Shown piece by piece: positions 24,539 through 37,361 of a DNA stretch of 64,000 nt. The stretch is from Promerops cafer (lineage: Eukaryota > Chordata > Aves > Passeriformes > Nectariniidae). A program made the translations under genes and the position numbers. Position 1 is the stretch's first letter. Every line of letters begins with the position of its first letter. The stretch is from assembly GCA_013398275.1 (NCBI GenBank), contig VZSE01010763.1, forward strand, positions 1 to 64,000, in the 5' to 3' direction. The notes under the pieces are model-generated. The model did no database searches and was not told the origin of the DNA. It was given only the letters and a program-made list of their open reading frames with translations.

Positions 24539-26690
24539 CCCCTATGCCTCCCCTGGCTATCTAACACTCACCTTGGTGCAGAGGAAACAGCCTGGGACAT
24601 CAAAAGTGCTACTAATCTAGGAATCAAGAAAAAACTAAGACAATGGCAAATTGCTACCTGTTTTCTAGGATTTTTGCTTGCCCACGAGCTGTGAGTACTG
24701 CTTACCAAGGAAGACTTCCCTTCCCAGACATTGTGTGTCTGATTCCTTGCTTTTCAGTGGGACACAGTCCTGCAGAACAGTGAGGACCTTCTTCAGTGGG
24801 TACAGGATGGCCCCTAAGGCACCACATCTGTGTTCACTTCTTCACCCAGAGGGTTCTCAGTGCTCTCTGACCAGATCAGATTTAAGGGAAAAGTGTAAAG
24901 TTTATTCCAATGTGAAGCACCATGAGGAAATGAATAGGTGATTCCTAGTCATTTAGCTCTGTTTCAAGATCTGTGTGGCACTCCCTTCAATGACACTGCT
25001 GATAGGACAATTTCACAGCTGTCAGAGCTGCCAGCTGAATTCCTAGGTGATCCATGGCCTCTGCCCATTGCTCCTCCAAAGAGGGACTTTTATCTAGGAT
25101 AAGCTTCCCATAAGAAAAGTCCAAGTCACAGAGGTCCTGTTCAAAATATCTGCCTCTGTAACCCTTCACCTTGACAAGAAATGTAATTAAGGCATCAGCT
25201 AATAGAAGTACATCAGTGAAATGCAACCAGTCACAGCATCAGTCTGTCTTGTGCCAAGGATTGAAGCACCAAGTTAATCAATAAATGTGCTCCCTTGTAC
25301 CACACAAGGCTGACACTCCCTGCAAAGCAAGAGGCCAGGGATTAAATTTAGTCCTTGAGAGTTCACATATGTTTAAGTACAGAGATGTTCAATGATATAT
25401 GACTCCAAAACTATTTACTGCTTAAATACTTAAATGATGGAGATGAATCCAGCTTATTACTAGCTCTGAACAGAGAGTAAGCACATTAGGAAATGATGAC
25501 AACTTGAAGGTAATTATGTTTAGAGTGAAAAATGCCTCAGCCGTGGCTCACTCTGTGAACCCACATTAGACCATAAATATTCCAGAATCACTGGAAGGCT
25601 ATGAATAACACGAAGATGAAAAGTGACGAGAAAGTATCATTGCAAGGGTCAATCTTTCAAAAAGGTAGACCATGGACTCTGGATCTGAGGACAACAATAT
25701 CAGCCCTTAGGTGACATTCTCTGATAAGGCATACAGCTGCAGTCCTCCTCCTGCAACTGCTATTTTCCTCTGCATTCAACATTCGTATCCTGCACCAGTT
25801 TCAATTAAGCACCCCTATGGAGGAAATGACAGGTTCTGAGTGAAAGAAGCTCTAGGGAGTGTGTGCACTTTCCCACTCTTTGATTTCCCCCTTCATGTGG
25901 AGCTCACACTGCCTTGGGATGATATTTACTCTTAACTTAGAGTCAAAGAACACATTTGCTTTCTGTTTTTCATTAAATACAGAAGGTTTCACAAAAGAGG
26001 CCATTTTTCATTAAAAAAATTGTTTTCAAGTGAAAAATATCTACCAGCTCTACTCCTGACTCTAAACAATTCCTGGCCTACGAGCACATCACTGTGACTT
26101 TACAGTTCATAGAGTGTGACTCCAGAAACGAGAAAAATGTTTTCAAAAAGTTACTATGAATATTTAAAAAAAACCTCAACAAAGTATTTATATCACAGCT
26201 AACAGTCCAGCTGGTAGCCTGCATGCCATCTGAGACAGCCACAGCATACACTAGCATCAATCTTGCTCCTTTTTTTGATGACGGGCTCTACATTTGCTTT
26301 CACTCAGTCTCCTGCTTTGTCCTTCATTTTCTATCACTTTAAAATAATTGTCAGTAGCATGATATAAGCTGCAGTGTTTTTTGTCCTCCTTCTGCCTTCC
26401 TAGTCTTTCTGCATTTAAAGATGTGCTGGAATAAAGACAACTGCCTGGGTTGAAGGAGGGGATTGAACAGAAGGTACTCGAGAGATGCTGGAGTGATAAA
26501 TGGAAGGTGCTTGATGCACTCTGGCTGATGTACTAAATGGGACATGAGGGATTGCTCTATGGCAATGCTTTGAGAAGTGATGTATGTCTTATTTGGATTC
26601 TAAAAACTTTCGTAAGACGTTCTTCGTATGTGTTCACATTCTTTGCGGCTTCACCAAAGCAAAGTCTACACTCTGTTCAAGCAGGCAATT
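24539..26690. other. Unique non-coding sequence, no gene seen
   Basis: Short open frames only. A minus-strand frame at 24987-25226 is open for 79 codons with mixed composition, but has no partner exons, splice signals or recognised domain. Confidence 0.55.
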
Positions 26691-26691
26691 T

Positions 26692-26905
26692 TTCCTTCCT
26701 TCCTTCCTTCCTTCCTTCCTTCCTTCCTTCCTTCCTTCCTTCCTTCCTTCCTTCCTTCCTTCCTTCCTTCCTTCCTTCCTTCCTTCCTTCCTTCCTTCCT
26801 TCCTTCCTTCCTTCCTTCCTTCCTTCCTTCCTTCCTTCCTTCCTTCCTTCCTTCCTTCCTTCCTTCCTTCCTTCCTTTTTTCTTTTCTTTCTTTTCTTTC
26901 TTTCT
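26692..26905. repeat. (TTCC)n microsatellite, about 46 perfect units, with CTTT-rich tail
   Basis: Uninterrupted TTCC repeats run from about 26693 to 26876, followed by a degenerate TTCTTTTCTTTC tail to about 26905. It gives artefactual FLPSFLPS frames on the plus strand and KEGRKEGR frames on the minus strand. A perfect array of this length should be highly length-variable. The long polypurine strand can adopt triplex-type structures in vitro. Confidence 0.99.
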
Positions 26906-29019
26906 CCACTTCTTACTTCCTTTTCACCTGAGACTGTGTGTCTTTTCTATTAATGAGAGCCTTTGACATAAATCCCTCCATCATCAGCCCAATGCACACA
27001 GCATATTTGAAGGCATCTTATAGAAACAAAATAAAACTGTGCTTATTAGCAGTAACACATAGTGGTATAGTTTTGCACCTATGAAGGCCAACAGAAAATA
27101 TTCCCCTTTAGCTTCAGGCTATTGCATTGCCCATCAGAGAGTTCTGAAACCATGATTCAAATGCAAGAAGATAGTTAGGCTTACTTAGAAGTCATTAAAT
27201 ATATTTAAAAATAATAAATTGTTATATTTTTTATGTCTTTCCGTATTTTCTGTCTTCACACTTGGCCCTCTTAATATACAAACATGTTTTTTTTTTTATG
27301 AACAAAGGATGAGATACACAATCCCTTCAGCAAAAGAAACAAACCAAAATATTACCTGTCACAGGACACACAGGTAAATAGTGTGAATCAGCAGCATGAA
27401 ATGAGGTCAAAAGTCACAGTAGAAGTTCATTCCCATTTTAGGAAAACACCACTGCTCCCTTTTTTCCAAGTTCTGTTACAGAATATAAGGTAACAAAAAT
27501 AAAAAGACATCTGCTCTCAGAATACTCGATCATGCTTTCCATGTTGGCAGGACACTGTGAGCTCGCTCCTACATGCCAGCGAGGCAGCCAAAGAAGGCAT
27601 CACTGTGCAGGAAGAGAGGCGAGCTGAGCTCATCGGGGACACGCTCACAATGCAGCATCCTGCTACAACTGTGTGTCAGGATTTCTCTAGAGAGAGGGGC
27701 AGAAAATAAAACCGCAGCCTCCTCCAAGGGGGCAGATGCAAGGAGCACAGAAGCAATGCTGTTTGACATCGCTGGAGTGAGTCCTAAGTAAGCAAGATGC
27801 TGGATATAGAAAGCAGGTGTGATTATTGTAGCATCTCTGCAACATCTGTCCATCTAAATATCTAAGCATTGGTAGAACTTACATCACCATGACACACAGA
27901 AGTCCCAGAGTTACTGTTCCAACAACATAAAGCCACAGTCCAGCAGCTGAGGGAATTTTTGGTTTTATTTTTTCTCCTCATTTTCCACTCTCCTATTTGG
28001 TGGTGGTGGTGGTGGTGGCGTTGATGTAAACTTCACTGAACACAGGAGTTTATACATTTTATTTACAGAATGCCAAAGTCTCATCCTCAGTGGAAAGCAA
28101 GCCAGTCACTGAGAAATTTTCCTCTTCTGCTCTCAGGCCATTACTTTCAAGTCTGACAGTTTCCTAAGACTTCCTGTAAAATAGTACAGAAACTACACAC
28201 CATATTGCTCGATCTCTGAAAACAGATAATTTTACCTTTGCTTAGGGCTTATTTCTTTATCTATGTTTTACTGCCCTTGCAAACTATTAGGCAAAACATA
28301 TTTCATTCAACTGGGAAGAACAGCACTTGAAGTGAAGAGCTGAAAGGTAAAGAAGGTCCTTGTCTGCATATGCTCTGAGGTTTGGTTTCTCTGGACCAAA
28401 ACTATCCTGAATAAATTTCCTGCAAATCATCAGCACTCAGACCAAAATCTTCCACACCATAATCTCTCCCTTAATAGTAGCTCTTACTCTCAGATACATT
28501 GACTTCAGCTTTGCAGAACAGAATGTTGGACTCCTGCACTCTGTCCTTGACTATTAACCTTGATTATTAGACTTTTCTTGACTATTAGACCTTTCTCTGA
28601 ATGTGTTAATTAAACATTGGCCTGTTTTCTCACAGAATAAGCCCACTGCAATTCCTTCTTTTGTCCTCTCTATTTTTATTTAACTTTTTCCTTTTCTTTC
28701 TTCTACTTCTTCAGTGTATTTGTGAATTCAGTAATTCAGTCCATGTCCTCTGTCAGCAGAACCCCAAGTCCTGGTGCCAGACTATTCTGTGCCTTCCACA
28801 TGCTCTCCAGCCCTCTCAGATGGCTAAGCAGATACCACATAGTGCCTTCCCTGACTACACTCCTGCTCTTCTGAACAATAATATTATTTTTTCTACTCAG
28901 TTTAGGAAATTATTTTGCCCTTCTTTGACTAAAGAGAATTTCTGGCAGGTATCAGCATACATAAAGCTTATGCTCCTCCCTAAACATGACATTTTGTGGT
29001 ATTCTGCTTGTCCAAAATG
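26906..29019. other. Unique non-coding sequence, no gene seen
   Basis: Includes a seven-unit (TGG)n run at 27998-28018. The region from 27550 to 27800 is slightly more GC-rich, with overlapping open frames of up to 94 codons on both strands and no recognisable product. Confidence 0.55.
27998..28018. repeat. (TGG)n trinucleotide microsatellite
   Basis: Seven consecutive TGG units, not inside any credible coding frame. Confidence 0.95.
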
Positions 29020-29837
29020 ATCTTCCTTTATGACCAGGTGACCCTAATAGTGGGTGAGGGAAAGGTTGTGCTTGTGGCCTACCTGGACTTCAGTAAAGCC
29101 TTTGACACCATTTCCCATAGCATTCTCCTGGAGAAGCTGGCAGCCCACGGCCTGAACAGGTGCATTCTTTGCTGGGTTAAAAACTGGCTGCGTGGCCAGG
29201 CCCAGAGAGTGGTGGTGGATAGAGTTACATCCAGCTGGTCACCAGTGGGGTCCCCCAGGGCTCAGTACTGGGGCCAGTCCTGTGGAAAAACTTTATCAGT
29301 GATCTGGATGAGGGGATGGAGGGCACCCTCAGTCAGTTTGCAGGAGACACGAAGCTGGGTGGGAGCGTTGATCTGCTGGAGGGCAGGAAAGCTCTGCAGA
29401 GGGATCTGGACAGGCGGGATCCATGGGCTGAAGCCAATTGTGTGAGGTTCAATAAGGCCAAGTGCCAGGTCCTGCTTGTCAGTCAAAACAACCCCAGGCA
29501 GCACCACAGGCTGGGGGCAGAGTGGCTGGGAGGCTGCACAGAGGAAAAGGACCTGGGGGTGCTGGTGACAGCAGCTGAACATGAACCTGCTGTGCCCAGG
29601 TGGCCAAGAAGGCCAATAGCACCTGGCCTGGATCAGCAATAGTGTGGCCAGCAGGACCAGGGCAGTGACTGTCCTCCTGTATTTGGCACCATCCCTGGAA
29701 GTATTCCAGAAAAGACTGGGCATGGCACTCAGTGCTGTGATTTAGTTGACAAAGTGGTAATCGGTCAAAGGTGGAACTCAGTGATCTGGGAGGTCTTTTC
29801 CAACCTTAAAGATTTTATGATTCTATGATTCTATGGT
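29020..29837 (+). mobile_element. CR1 LINE, 5'-truncated and internally deleted
   Basis: A chicken repeat 1 family retrotransposon copy. It enters the element inside the ORF2 reverse-transcriptase domain and ends with TTTTATGATTCTATGATTCT, the characteristic CR1 3' terminus. After the phrase encoding the post-catalytic RT region (through about 29690) the sequence jumps to the ATCCCTGGAAGTATTCCAG block near the 3' end, so a few hundred bases present in full-length elements are missing. No target-site duplication is seen, which is usual for CR1. It is the best-preserved of the copies here. Confidence 0.95.
29032..29642 (+). pseudogene. CR1 ORF2 reverse-transcriptase remnant (inactive)
   Basis: Encodes part of the LINE reverse transcriptase, which copies element RNA into DNA at the insertion site. 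Motif A, LDFSKAFDT, reads at 29083-29109. Motif B, TSGVPQGSVLGPVL, reads at 29241-29282 but in a different frame, so a small deletion just before 29241 has shifted the frame. Motif C reads FAGDTKLGG at 29337-29363 where the family has FADDTKLGG, so one catalytic aspartate is replaced by glycine. The frame then stays open to 29642. Frameshift, lost catalytic residue and truncation make the copy non-autonomous. Confidence 0.93.
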
Positions 29838-32800
29838 ATTCTGGTTTGAGAAGATTTTGTTCATATTTTTCTTCTGGCTTGTGGTTAGGAAAAAAAAAAA
29901 AAGCCCATTTAAGTGTGTTTATTTCCTTTTCTTTTGTCGTCACTTAGAGAAATGAATCAGTACAACTTCCTCCTTACCCTCTTCTGTTCTGTGTAGCTTG
30001 TACACCTCATGCCGTCCTTCCAGTATTAAGTATGGCTTTAGTACATTTCAAGGTTTGTTTTACTGCATTGCAATATACATTCCTTAGTACAGCCTTATCC
30101 TCTTATCCTACTTACCTGACCCACAAGCTCCTTGTATGCTAGGTAAATTCAGATGTTTCTATTTTTAATGTTTAAAATAACTCCATCTTTCAGCTGTGTT
30201 AGGAGACCTCACCAGACTATTTGTGTTAAGCAAAACCTTGTTCTTCTTATCAAGTTTAGACATCCACTGGTGGAAGAAACTCATCCATCATGGATCATTT
30301 ACACCTGTACTTGTCACCAGCTCATGGTCATTCATGCTGCTTTCGTAAAACGTGTACACAATATCAAAATGAGATCATCTTACATGTTGTTTCCATAATT
30401 GTGAAGTCCCTACCTGTGAAAAAAATAAGAAACGTATTAGTTACAGTTGTAATTTTGCAAAACTGAACAGAGGAATTAGCACTAGCCTGACAATCAGACA
30501 CAAATCTTCTCTTTGAGTCATCGCTGAAAGGAATATTTTGCTGAAATCCCCAAAGTCAAAGCTCAGCTACACAAATAAATACTGTAGCAGATCCTGACAG
30601 GAAGACGTTCAGCCCAATCTTTTCCAGATGGCAGTGATGGATGGCTGTGTGCTTCTATTTATTTGGTTTCCCAGGCAATGGTGTCCTGCTTTCACTGGTC
30701 ATCACTTGAAGAGCTTTGGCTTACAGACCGGCACAACAGGCATGTGCACTGCCAGACAGGTACTCTGGTGGGCTTACTCATTGCTTGGATGTCATGGCTG
30801 CAAAAAAGAAGCTAAATATTACCACCTTGCTGGGATTATCTTTTCTAGAAACTGCATGTTTAAATTTGGGACAAACTCACAGCACAGGACTCAAGAAGGC
30901 CCCAGGTAAAGCAGAGCCCAGTCATATGTAACTTGCTGATTGCTGAGGTATGCCAGTTCTGAAAATAATACAGTGTCCCAAACAGGGAGAGAGGCAGAGG
31001 AAAGACATCCAAATCCCAAACCACATTTTGAAAATGTGGCTGTCACTATTGTTCTGTTCTGTAAAACACATGGTACTTTACATAGGGCTATAAAACAAAC
31101 GTTCATAGATCAGGGACTCGTAGAATAATGTGTGGGGAAAAGTGGAGGTGTGATACAATGGCTTCTGAATCCAGGCCATTCATTTTGCTTGGACATGCTT
31201 GAATAGTGAACCAAAGTTATTAGCAACAAACACATGTTTGGTGGCCTAGGTAAAATGATCCATTGCTTCCAGATGATGTTCATTTTGCAGGCACCCATAC
31301 CAGGGAATAACATGAGAAGTGCTTGCTGCAGGGGGACGTGTTGCATGGTGCTCGCACATTGTAAGCAACTGGGGGAAGAGGCTGTATTTCCATGTGTTCA
31401 TGTAACACCAAACATGGCAGGGCCATATTACTGACTGGGGATTTTGACACTAGTCCTAACACAGCAATGGATAAATGCAAATTTTTGATACAAGAACTTC
31501 CTAGGGAAACCAGGTGACAGTTGAAATGTGGAGCCACCTGGCACTGAATGCCTAATGGGAACAAAACCAAGGAAACGCCTGCTCTTCCCGTGGTCTCAAC
31601 TCACAAACCAACTTAGGCAGGCATTGTTAGGAAAGCCATACAACCATTATGGTAAATCCTCCTTCTAAATGAAAGCATGCACACTAACATCAGTCAGTGG
31701 ACAGATTAGGGGAAGGTTTCTTTCAAAAAAAAAGCTTTATCTGGAATCCAAAGACAGCAGGAAGTGAATGAAATTGGTTGAGGCTGTGGGGATGTGGTCA
31801 CGCTTCTCTGTGTAGATGAACAGATGGGCAGCAGAATTTGGTACGTGCTGGTTTGGACAGCTGGGACTCAGGGAAGCCATAGAAATGCAATGATAAGAGT
31901 ATGAGAAAATGAAAGCAGGCCAGGGATTTCAGCAGAGGCTGGGTTGTAACACCATTGTGCACGAGAATGAGTCTTGCAAAAAGCAGTCAGTGTCTACCAG
32001 ATTAGGGAGTTCCCTACTGGGTTGAAACGTACAATTCAACAAACAGAAAAATGAAATTATGAAAACACTGCTAGCCATTGCAATGACAGATAATCGAAAA
32101 TCAGAATAATCTAATGTGCTTGGGTTTTTATGCTGCCTATATTAATTAGGCTCTCCTGTGGATGCACACTATAGTTCAATCCTTAAGTACACAAACATAT
32201 GACACATTTTCTTTAAAGGCTTCCTGAAAAATCAGAAACATAAAAATATGGCACACTAGTGGCAATGTATGGCAGGCAACAGGACACGGAATTTTTTCAA
32301 ATAACAGAGATCTGTATTGTTTTATCAAATAAAGAGAAATATTCAATTGTCAACTTCTTTAATCCTACATATAAAGATTAAGCCCCCTCACAGTATTGTT
32401 CATAGGTAAGTGAATTTAAAAAAAATAAAAAATGATTCCCAGTTTTCCATCCAGAGCCTGGAAAGGAATGACAGTCCTTCTTTTTCCTCCCACTGTGGTT
32501 CTTTTAACCGATCCTACTATGTGTCTCTGTCCTGCTTCTTTCTCACCTTGGTCCTGCTATCCTCATCCAGCTGCCTGTCTCAGAAAAATTACGTTGTTGG
32601 TCCCACAGCATAAAGGAGCAAAACTTAGCCTCAGCCTTTCCACCAGCTCCTTCTGATTCCCTCTCCCACCCTCCCACTGCCACATGCCAAATCACAACCT
32701 CCTGCCTAGGTACACACAGTCCCTGCCAGAGCTCCAGCCCAGCAGCACTGTCCAAGGAGATGCCATAGAGCTAAGGAAAGTGAGGGTTTCTAAAAGGATT

Positions 32801-35800
32801 GTGGCAGTAATTTATTTATACATACTCTTGGCAATAAATTCATTGCTTGCACACAATATGCTGCTGAGTTCCAGATCATTATTTTCCTAGCCACTCAGCA
32901 CCAACACAACAGCTGCAGTTGGCCCGAAGAAGATGAGCAGTGAGGTGAAGACACAAGCAGCAGCAGCAGCAAGATTCCAGTTATTTGCTAAACGTGACAT
33001 TGTCACACAATAACACAACTGAAATAAGCATAGGCAGGCTTCTTTGTTTATGATGAGAATTTGAAAAATGATCCCAGTGAATTTAATCCACCCTTCTTGT
33101 AGATTAGGAATATAAACTATCTCAGCTTTCAGAATTTTCTCAAAGCCCACCACAAAGGAGAATAAGCAATCCCACAGGCCAAAGAAGCAGGTGAGAAGGT
33201 AGACATAGATTTTATGGCTGAAGGAGAAAAATATGAGGTTATTTTCACTTCCAGTGAAATACAAGGCACAGAAATCCTATATAAAACTTCTTTGAGCTGG
33301 AGGACATCTCACAGGCAAACTGCCAGCCATAACGTAAATTTACGTAGTCACTTCAAGGAAAGAGGAATACACTGCATTTGCTGATGGTTTTTTTCCATCA
33401 ACTCTTTGGCCTCACCATGCGTCCAAACTTGATTTTCTGTTTGATTTTGTCTGTCTCACAATGTGTAAACTTGCAGACTCCTGGTGACTTCTTACCTTTG
33501 CCCAAGCTGTTCAATCAAAATCTTCTGTCTGTATAGTTACCATCGTTGAGTTGCTTTCTCACTGCGAAGGCTCCCTTTCCAGGTCATATCTGCAGTAGTT
33601 TCTAAACTCTCATTATATTTTCATCGCCTTTTTGAAGTGTGGACAGCAGAACCAGGCACAGATCTTGTGTCAGATACATATGACCGGTGCTGTTTGCAGA
33701 GGACATCTGATCCCTTTACTCAGTGTTGTCTGTTTATATACCCGGTGATTACCCAGCCATCACTCACTGGGCTCACTCAGCCATAGCCCTGCAGAAGGTC
33801 ATATTCAGTCATTTGCCACAAGCTGGACTTTCAGAGTCACTGCCTCCCAGCTGATAGGCTTCAGCAGCAGCAATACCTACTTCCTTTGTCCTGATAGTGT
33901 ATAGCATTCCACTCACTTCAAAAAGGTAGAAAAAAAATTACTTTCTTCCATTAGGGTGGGGCAGTCTGTGTCAGCCTCACACAGAATTTCACAGTAAGAG
34001 AACTCACCCCTACAGCACAGCAATAACCGTGGGATGTATCAGAACCAACCAGTTCCTTTTCAAACCATGTATCTGAGTTGCATGTCCTGCTAAGGAATAT
34101 CCTTTGTGTGACAGCTCAACAAGAATTCTTCAGGATGCACCATTTACATCCTGAGAGGAAGGGAAATAGGAAACTAAAAGGAAGAAACCTAACTACGAGG
34201 AGTCTAGCAGGGATCCCAGTATGAGTTATTTCTAGATACAGAATCCCACTTGAGAGCTCAGCTACACACAGAGAAAAACAAATTGACCACATTCTACTCA
34301 GCCATGCTGTTCATTTACTATGGGTTATGTTTGCTATGGAAATTGTATTTATTCACCTGACTTTTGGCCAGCTAGAGATACAACACTTTTCACCACCTAA
34401 GGATTTCCACTTGTATTTACATTCCAGCTGGGGACTGTGGAATTTCACTCAAAGAGCTCACCACAAAGGGCGTGCTCTATCAAAACAAGTGCAAAAGCAT
34501 AAAGAGACTGCCCTCCAAGTAGCCTGTTTAACCTTGGGGTAAGGTGATGCAATTCATCTGAACACAATGTGCTACTAGCTAAGTAAGCTGGTTAAGGCCA
34601 GCATCGGGTTTGACTGCCCATTCTCAGCATATCTGAACAGGCGTTTAGACCCTGGCTGAAAATATATCGGAATTCTATGACTGATCTATTAGTTTTGCCA
34701 ATACACTGTAGAAAAAACAACTTTATTTCATTCAAGCAGAGACATTTTAAGGGGAAAATTCACAGAAAAGCCAAATCCCTAGAGACTGAAATCACAAGTT
34801 CCAGGAATGGAGAATGAAGATCTGTTTCAGAATTTATTGGACCAGAGAGGAGGAGCTCAAATTTGCACAAATTTTGTGCAAAGGGATATAAACTTGGGGA
34901 ACTCTCTGCTGCTGACACTCTCAGCAGGAGCTGAAGACTCTTTCTGGCTGAAGTCCACACTGATTTACAGTGCTCAGCATCCTATCAAGACAGAAACATG
35001 TTATTCTTATTATCTTGCATTCTTTCCTTCCACTCAGTTGTGGAGTATTGATTCCAACACCATGTAGTCCGGTGCTAGGAAAGATGGCAATCACTAAGAG
35101 TTGCAATTATATCGATTTTATAGTAGGACTCTTTGCTGAAGACACATTTTCCTGAACAGAGCCGTGGATTTTAGTTTTACCTATGTAAAGGCCAATAACT
35201 TGAGACGAGCTTTCTTCATTTTTTTTTCTCCTATTGACAGGATTCCACTTCAGATAAACAACCAGACATTTGGTGTGCCAAAATGCAAGTCAACATTACT
35301 CTACTGACTCCAAGTGACTGGTTCTGCACATTTAGCAGATATGGCACTTGTCCAGTGCAGGTGAAAACAAGATTTAAGTCCCTGCTCCAATTAATAATCA
35401 TAGAAAGTGGTATTTGCCACAGGAACTGCTGTATTTCCAGAAAGGACTCAACAGATCCTTGGACTAAGCTCTTCCTAGGAATACATGAGATAAGTACTGC
35501 AAGTGTGGATCAAGTACTGTGGGGACTTTAGACAATTTCCCACAATGCAGTTAAATAACTTGGCCTACAGGTCTTTTGGAGAAGTTGAAGATACAATTCT
35601 CTCCTTTGCAGAACTAATCTCTTGGAGACCTGTTCTCAGCTGAGTATTTCTGTTAATATAATATAACACTGTCCCAAACTGAAAGCATAGCATCTGTTTT
35701 CCATTAAGAGATCATGCCCTTGACTCCCTTCCACACAAAATGAGACTAAAAGACTAAGAAAAAACTCGATGAACACACACTTGCCATGTTCCCTGGAAAT

Positions 35801-36490
35801 GCATTGAATCTTGCAGTTAAAGCTCCTCTGTGAGCTCCTGCAAGCTCTAGAGCTCACATTAGCTCTAGAACATAACCAATTTAGATAGAAAATGTTTTTT
35901 CATATGGGATAGTTCAAGCAGAATTCAGGCACATAGAAAGGATATTTATAGAGTATTTTGTACTGAGGAAAATTTCATCTAAATAATGGGCCATATTTGT
36001 AATTATTTCTATAGTATTTTCAGTTTAAAGCTGTCAGTGCCCTGACTGCACTAACTGTATTAGTTACACCTGGAACTCTCCCACACACCCTGACCCAGAA
36101 GGTTCCTATGAGTTCAACCCTGAGCTAACTACAGCCCTTGCTTGACCTTCATTGTAGGGCTACTGGTCTCCAGAGAAGCCACAGCCTTGCCTGTGCCTGA
36201 TCTTGAACCCCGTGTTTTGGGTGTTTTTCATGGACCTGTCTTGTCACTACAGACCTTCCCCACAATCACTGGACTCTGTCCCATGGATTTACTTCCTGAC
36301 TTGACCTTGCACTTGCTTCATCATCACAAGATTGCCTGATGATCCGGACTCTTGGTTGCAGCTGACCCTGGTCTACTCTGCTGACATCATTTAGGTATGG
36401 TGGAGGTAAACGTAGCCTGGCAAACCTGCTGCCCTGCCAGGCATGTCACTGTTGTTGGCTTCCAGGTTCCCAAACCTCAGGGAGCAGCTG
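29838..36490. other. Unique non-coding sequence, no gene seen
   Basis: Contains an A-rich tract just after the CR1 copy (29889-29901), a short CAG run (about 32956-32971) and a 14-bp palindrome (33332-33345). The longest open frame (minus, 32887-33264) lacks an ATG until near its end and is hydrophobic mainly because the strand is T-rich. No exons or regulatory architecture recognised. Confidence 0.55.
33332..33345. repeat. Perfect 14-bp palindrome ACGTAAATTTACGT
   Basis: Self-complementary over all 14 bases, with two CpGs in CpG-poor surroundings. Each half contains TTTACGT, close to half-sites of bZIP factors of the PAR and C/EBP type. Functional meaning is inference. Confidence 0.9.
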
Positions 36491-36496
36491 GCCCTC
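36491..36496. repeat. Target-site duplication of the solo LTR, left copy
   Basis: GCCCTC directly abuts the TGTGATGG terminus of the LTR and recurs at the opposite end. Five bases would suit an ERVL-type integrase and six an ERVK-type one. The shared terminal G makes the exact length ambiguous. Confidence 0.8.
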
Positions 36497-37085
36497 TGTG
36501 ATGGCTTAACTCCAACCAGAGCCAAGCCCCACACAGCCGCTTGCTCACTCCCCCACCAGCAGGACTGGGGAGAGAATCAGAAGGGTAAAAGTGAGAAAAC
36601 CCATGCGTTGAGATAAAGACAGTCAAATAGGGAAAGCAAAAGCTGCACACACAAAAACAGAACAAAAGAAGGAATTGATTCACTGCTTCCCATGGGCAGG
36701 CAGGTGTTCAGCCATCTCCAGGAGAGCAAGGTCCATCACACATAATGGTGACTTGGGAAGACAAATGTCATCACTCCAAACATCTCCCCCTTCTTCTCCC
36801 TACTGTACATACTGAGAATGATGTTATATGGTCTGGGATATCCCTTTGGTCACTTTGGGTCACCTGTCCTGTCTGTGTTTCCTCGCAATCTGCCATGCAC
36901 TCCCAACTTCCTTGCCAGTGAGGCAGTATGGAAAGCAGAAGGGGCCTTGGCTCTGTGCAAGCCCTGCTCAGCAATAACAAAAACATTTCTATATTATCAA
37001 CCCTTTGTTCAGCACAAAGCCAAAACACAGCCCCATACCAGTCACTGTGAAGGAAATTAACTCTAACCCAGCCAAAATCAGCATG
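36497..37085 (-). mobile_element. Solo LTR of an avian endogenous retrovirus (ERVL-like)
   Basis: Read on the minus strand, the element begins near CATGCTGATTTTGGCTGG, contains GAGTTAATTTCCTTCACAG, the block around GGGATATCCCAGACCATAT and GGAGATGGCTGAACACCTGC, then CTGTCTTTATCTCAACGC, and ends CCATCACA. These blocks and their order match an LTR common in bird genomes that I associate with ERVL-type elements. GCCCTC flanks it on both sides (36491-36496 and 37085-37090), giving a 5-6 bp target-site duplication. No gag, pol or env sequence is present, so this is a solo LTR left by LTR-LTR recombination. The few bases expected at the LTR 5' end (plus-strand right edge) seem to be missing. Confidence 0.88.
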
Positions 37086-37090
37086 CCCTC
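37085..37090. repeat. Target-site duplication of the solo LTR, right copy
   Basis: Second GCCCTC, immediately after CAGCAT of the LTR. Its first G may belong to the LTR itself. Confidence 0.8.
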
Positions 37091-37361
37091 ACTGTCCCCC
37101 CACTTAGCTACTAAGAAGAGAACTCTCCAAGAATGTGTTTTCCAATTTTTAGGTAAATTAATCCAACTGTGACTACAGAGACTGTTGAAAAATCATTCAT
37201 TGTAAAGGCATACATTTACTATATGTTCCACTTCGACCTTCATCTCTCAGTCAGGGTCTTGCAGTCTAAGCAATGGGAAATGCCAGTGTAGCTCTTTGTC
37301 AGGACATTCTTTCTTTGTGGTGATAAACACTGTAACACTTAAATATTACATACATTGGACC

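Noticed and set aside
26537..26966. Long FLPSFLPS plus-strand frames and KEGRKEGR minus-strand frame
   Set aside because: They are translations of the TTCC microsatellite in all frames, since a 4-bp unit without stop words stays open.
29262..29723. 153-codon minus-strand frame
   Set aside because: Antisense of the CR1 reverse-transcriptase remnant. The plus strand carries the recognisable motifs.
32887..33264. 125-codon hydrophobic minus-strand frame resembling a membrane protein
   Set aside because: No ATG until near its end, a stop just upstream, no splice logic and no recognised family. The T-rich strand alone explains the Phe/Leu content.
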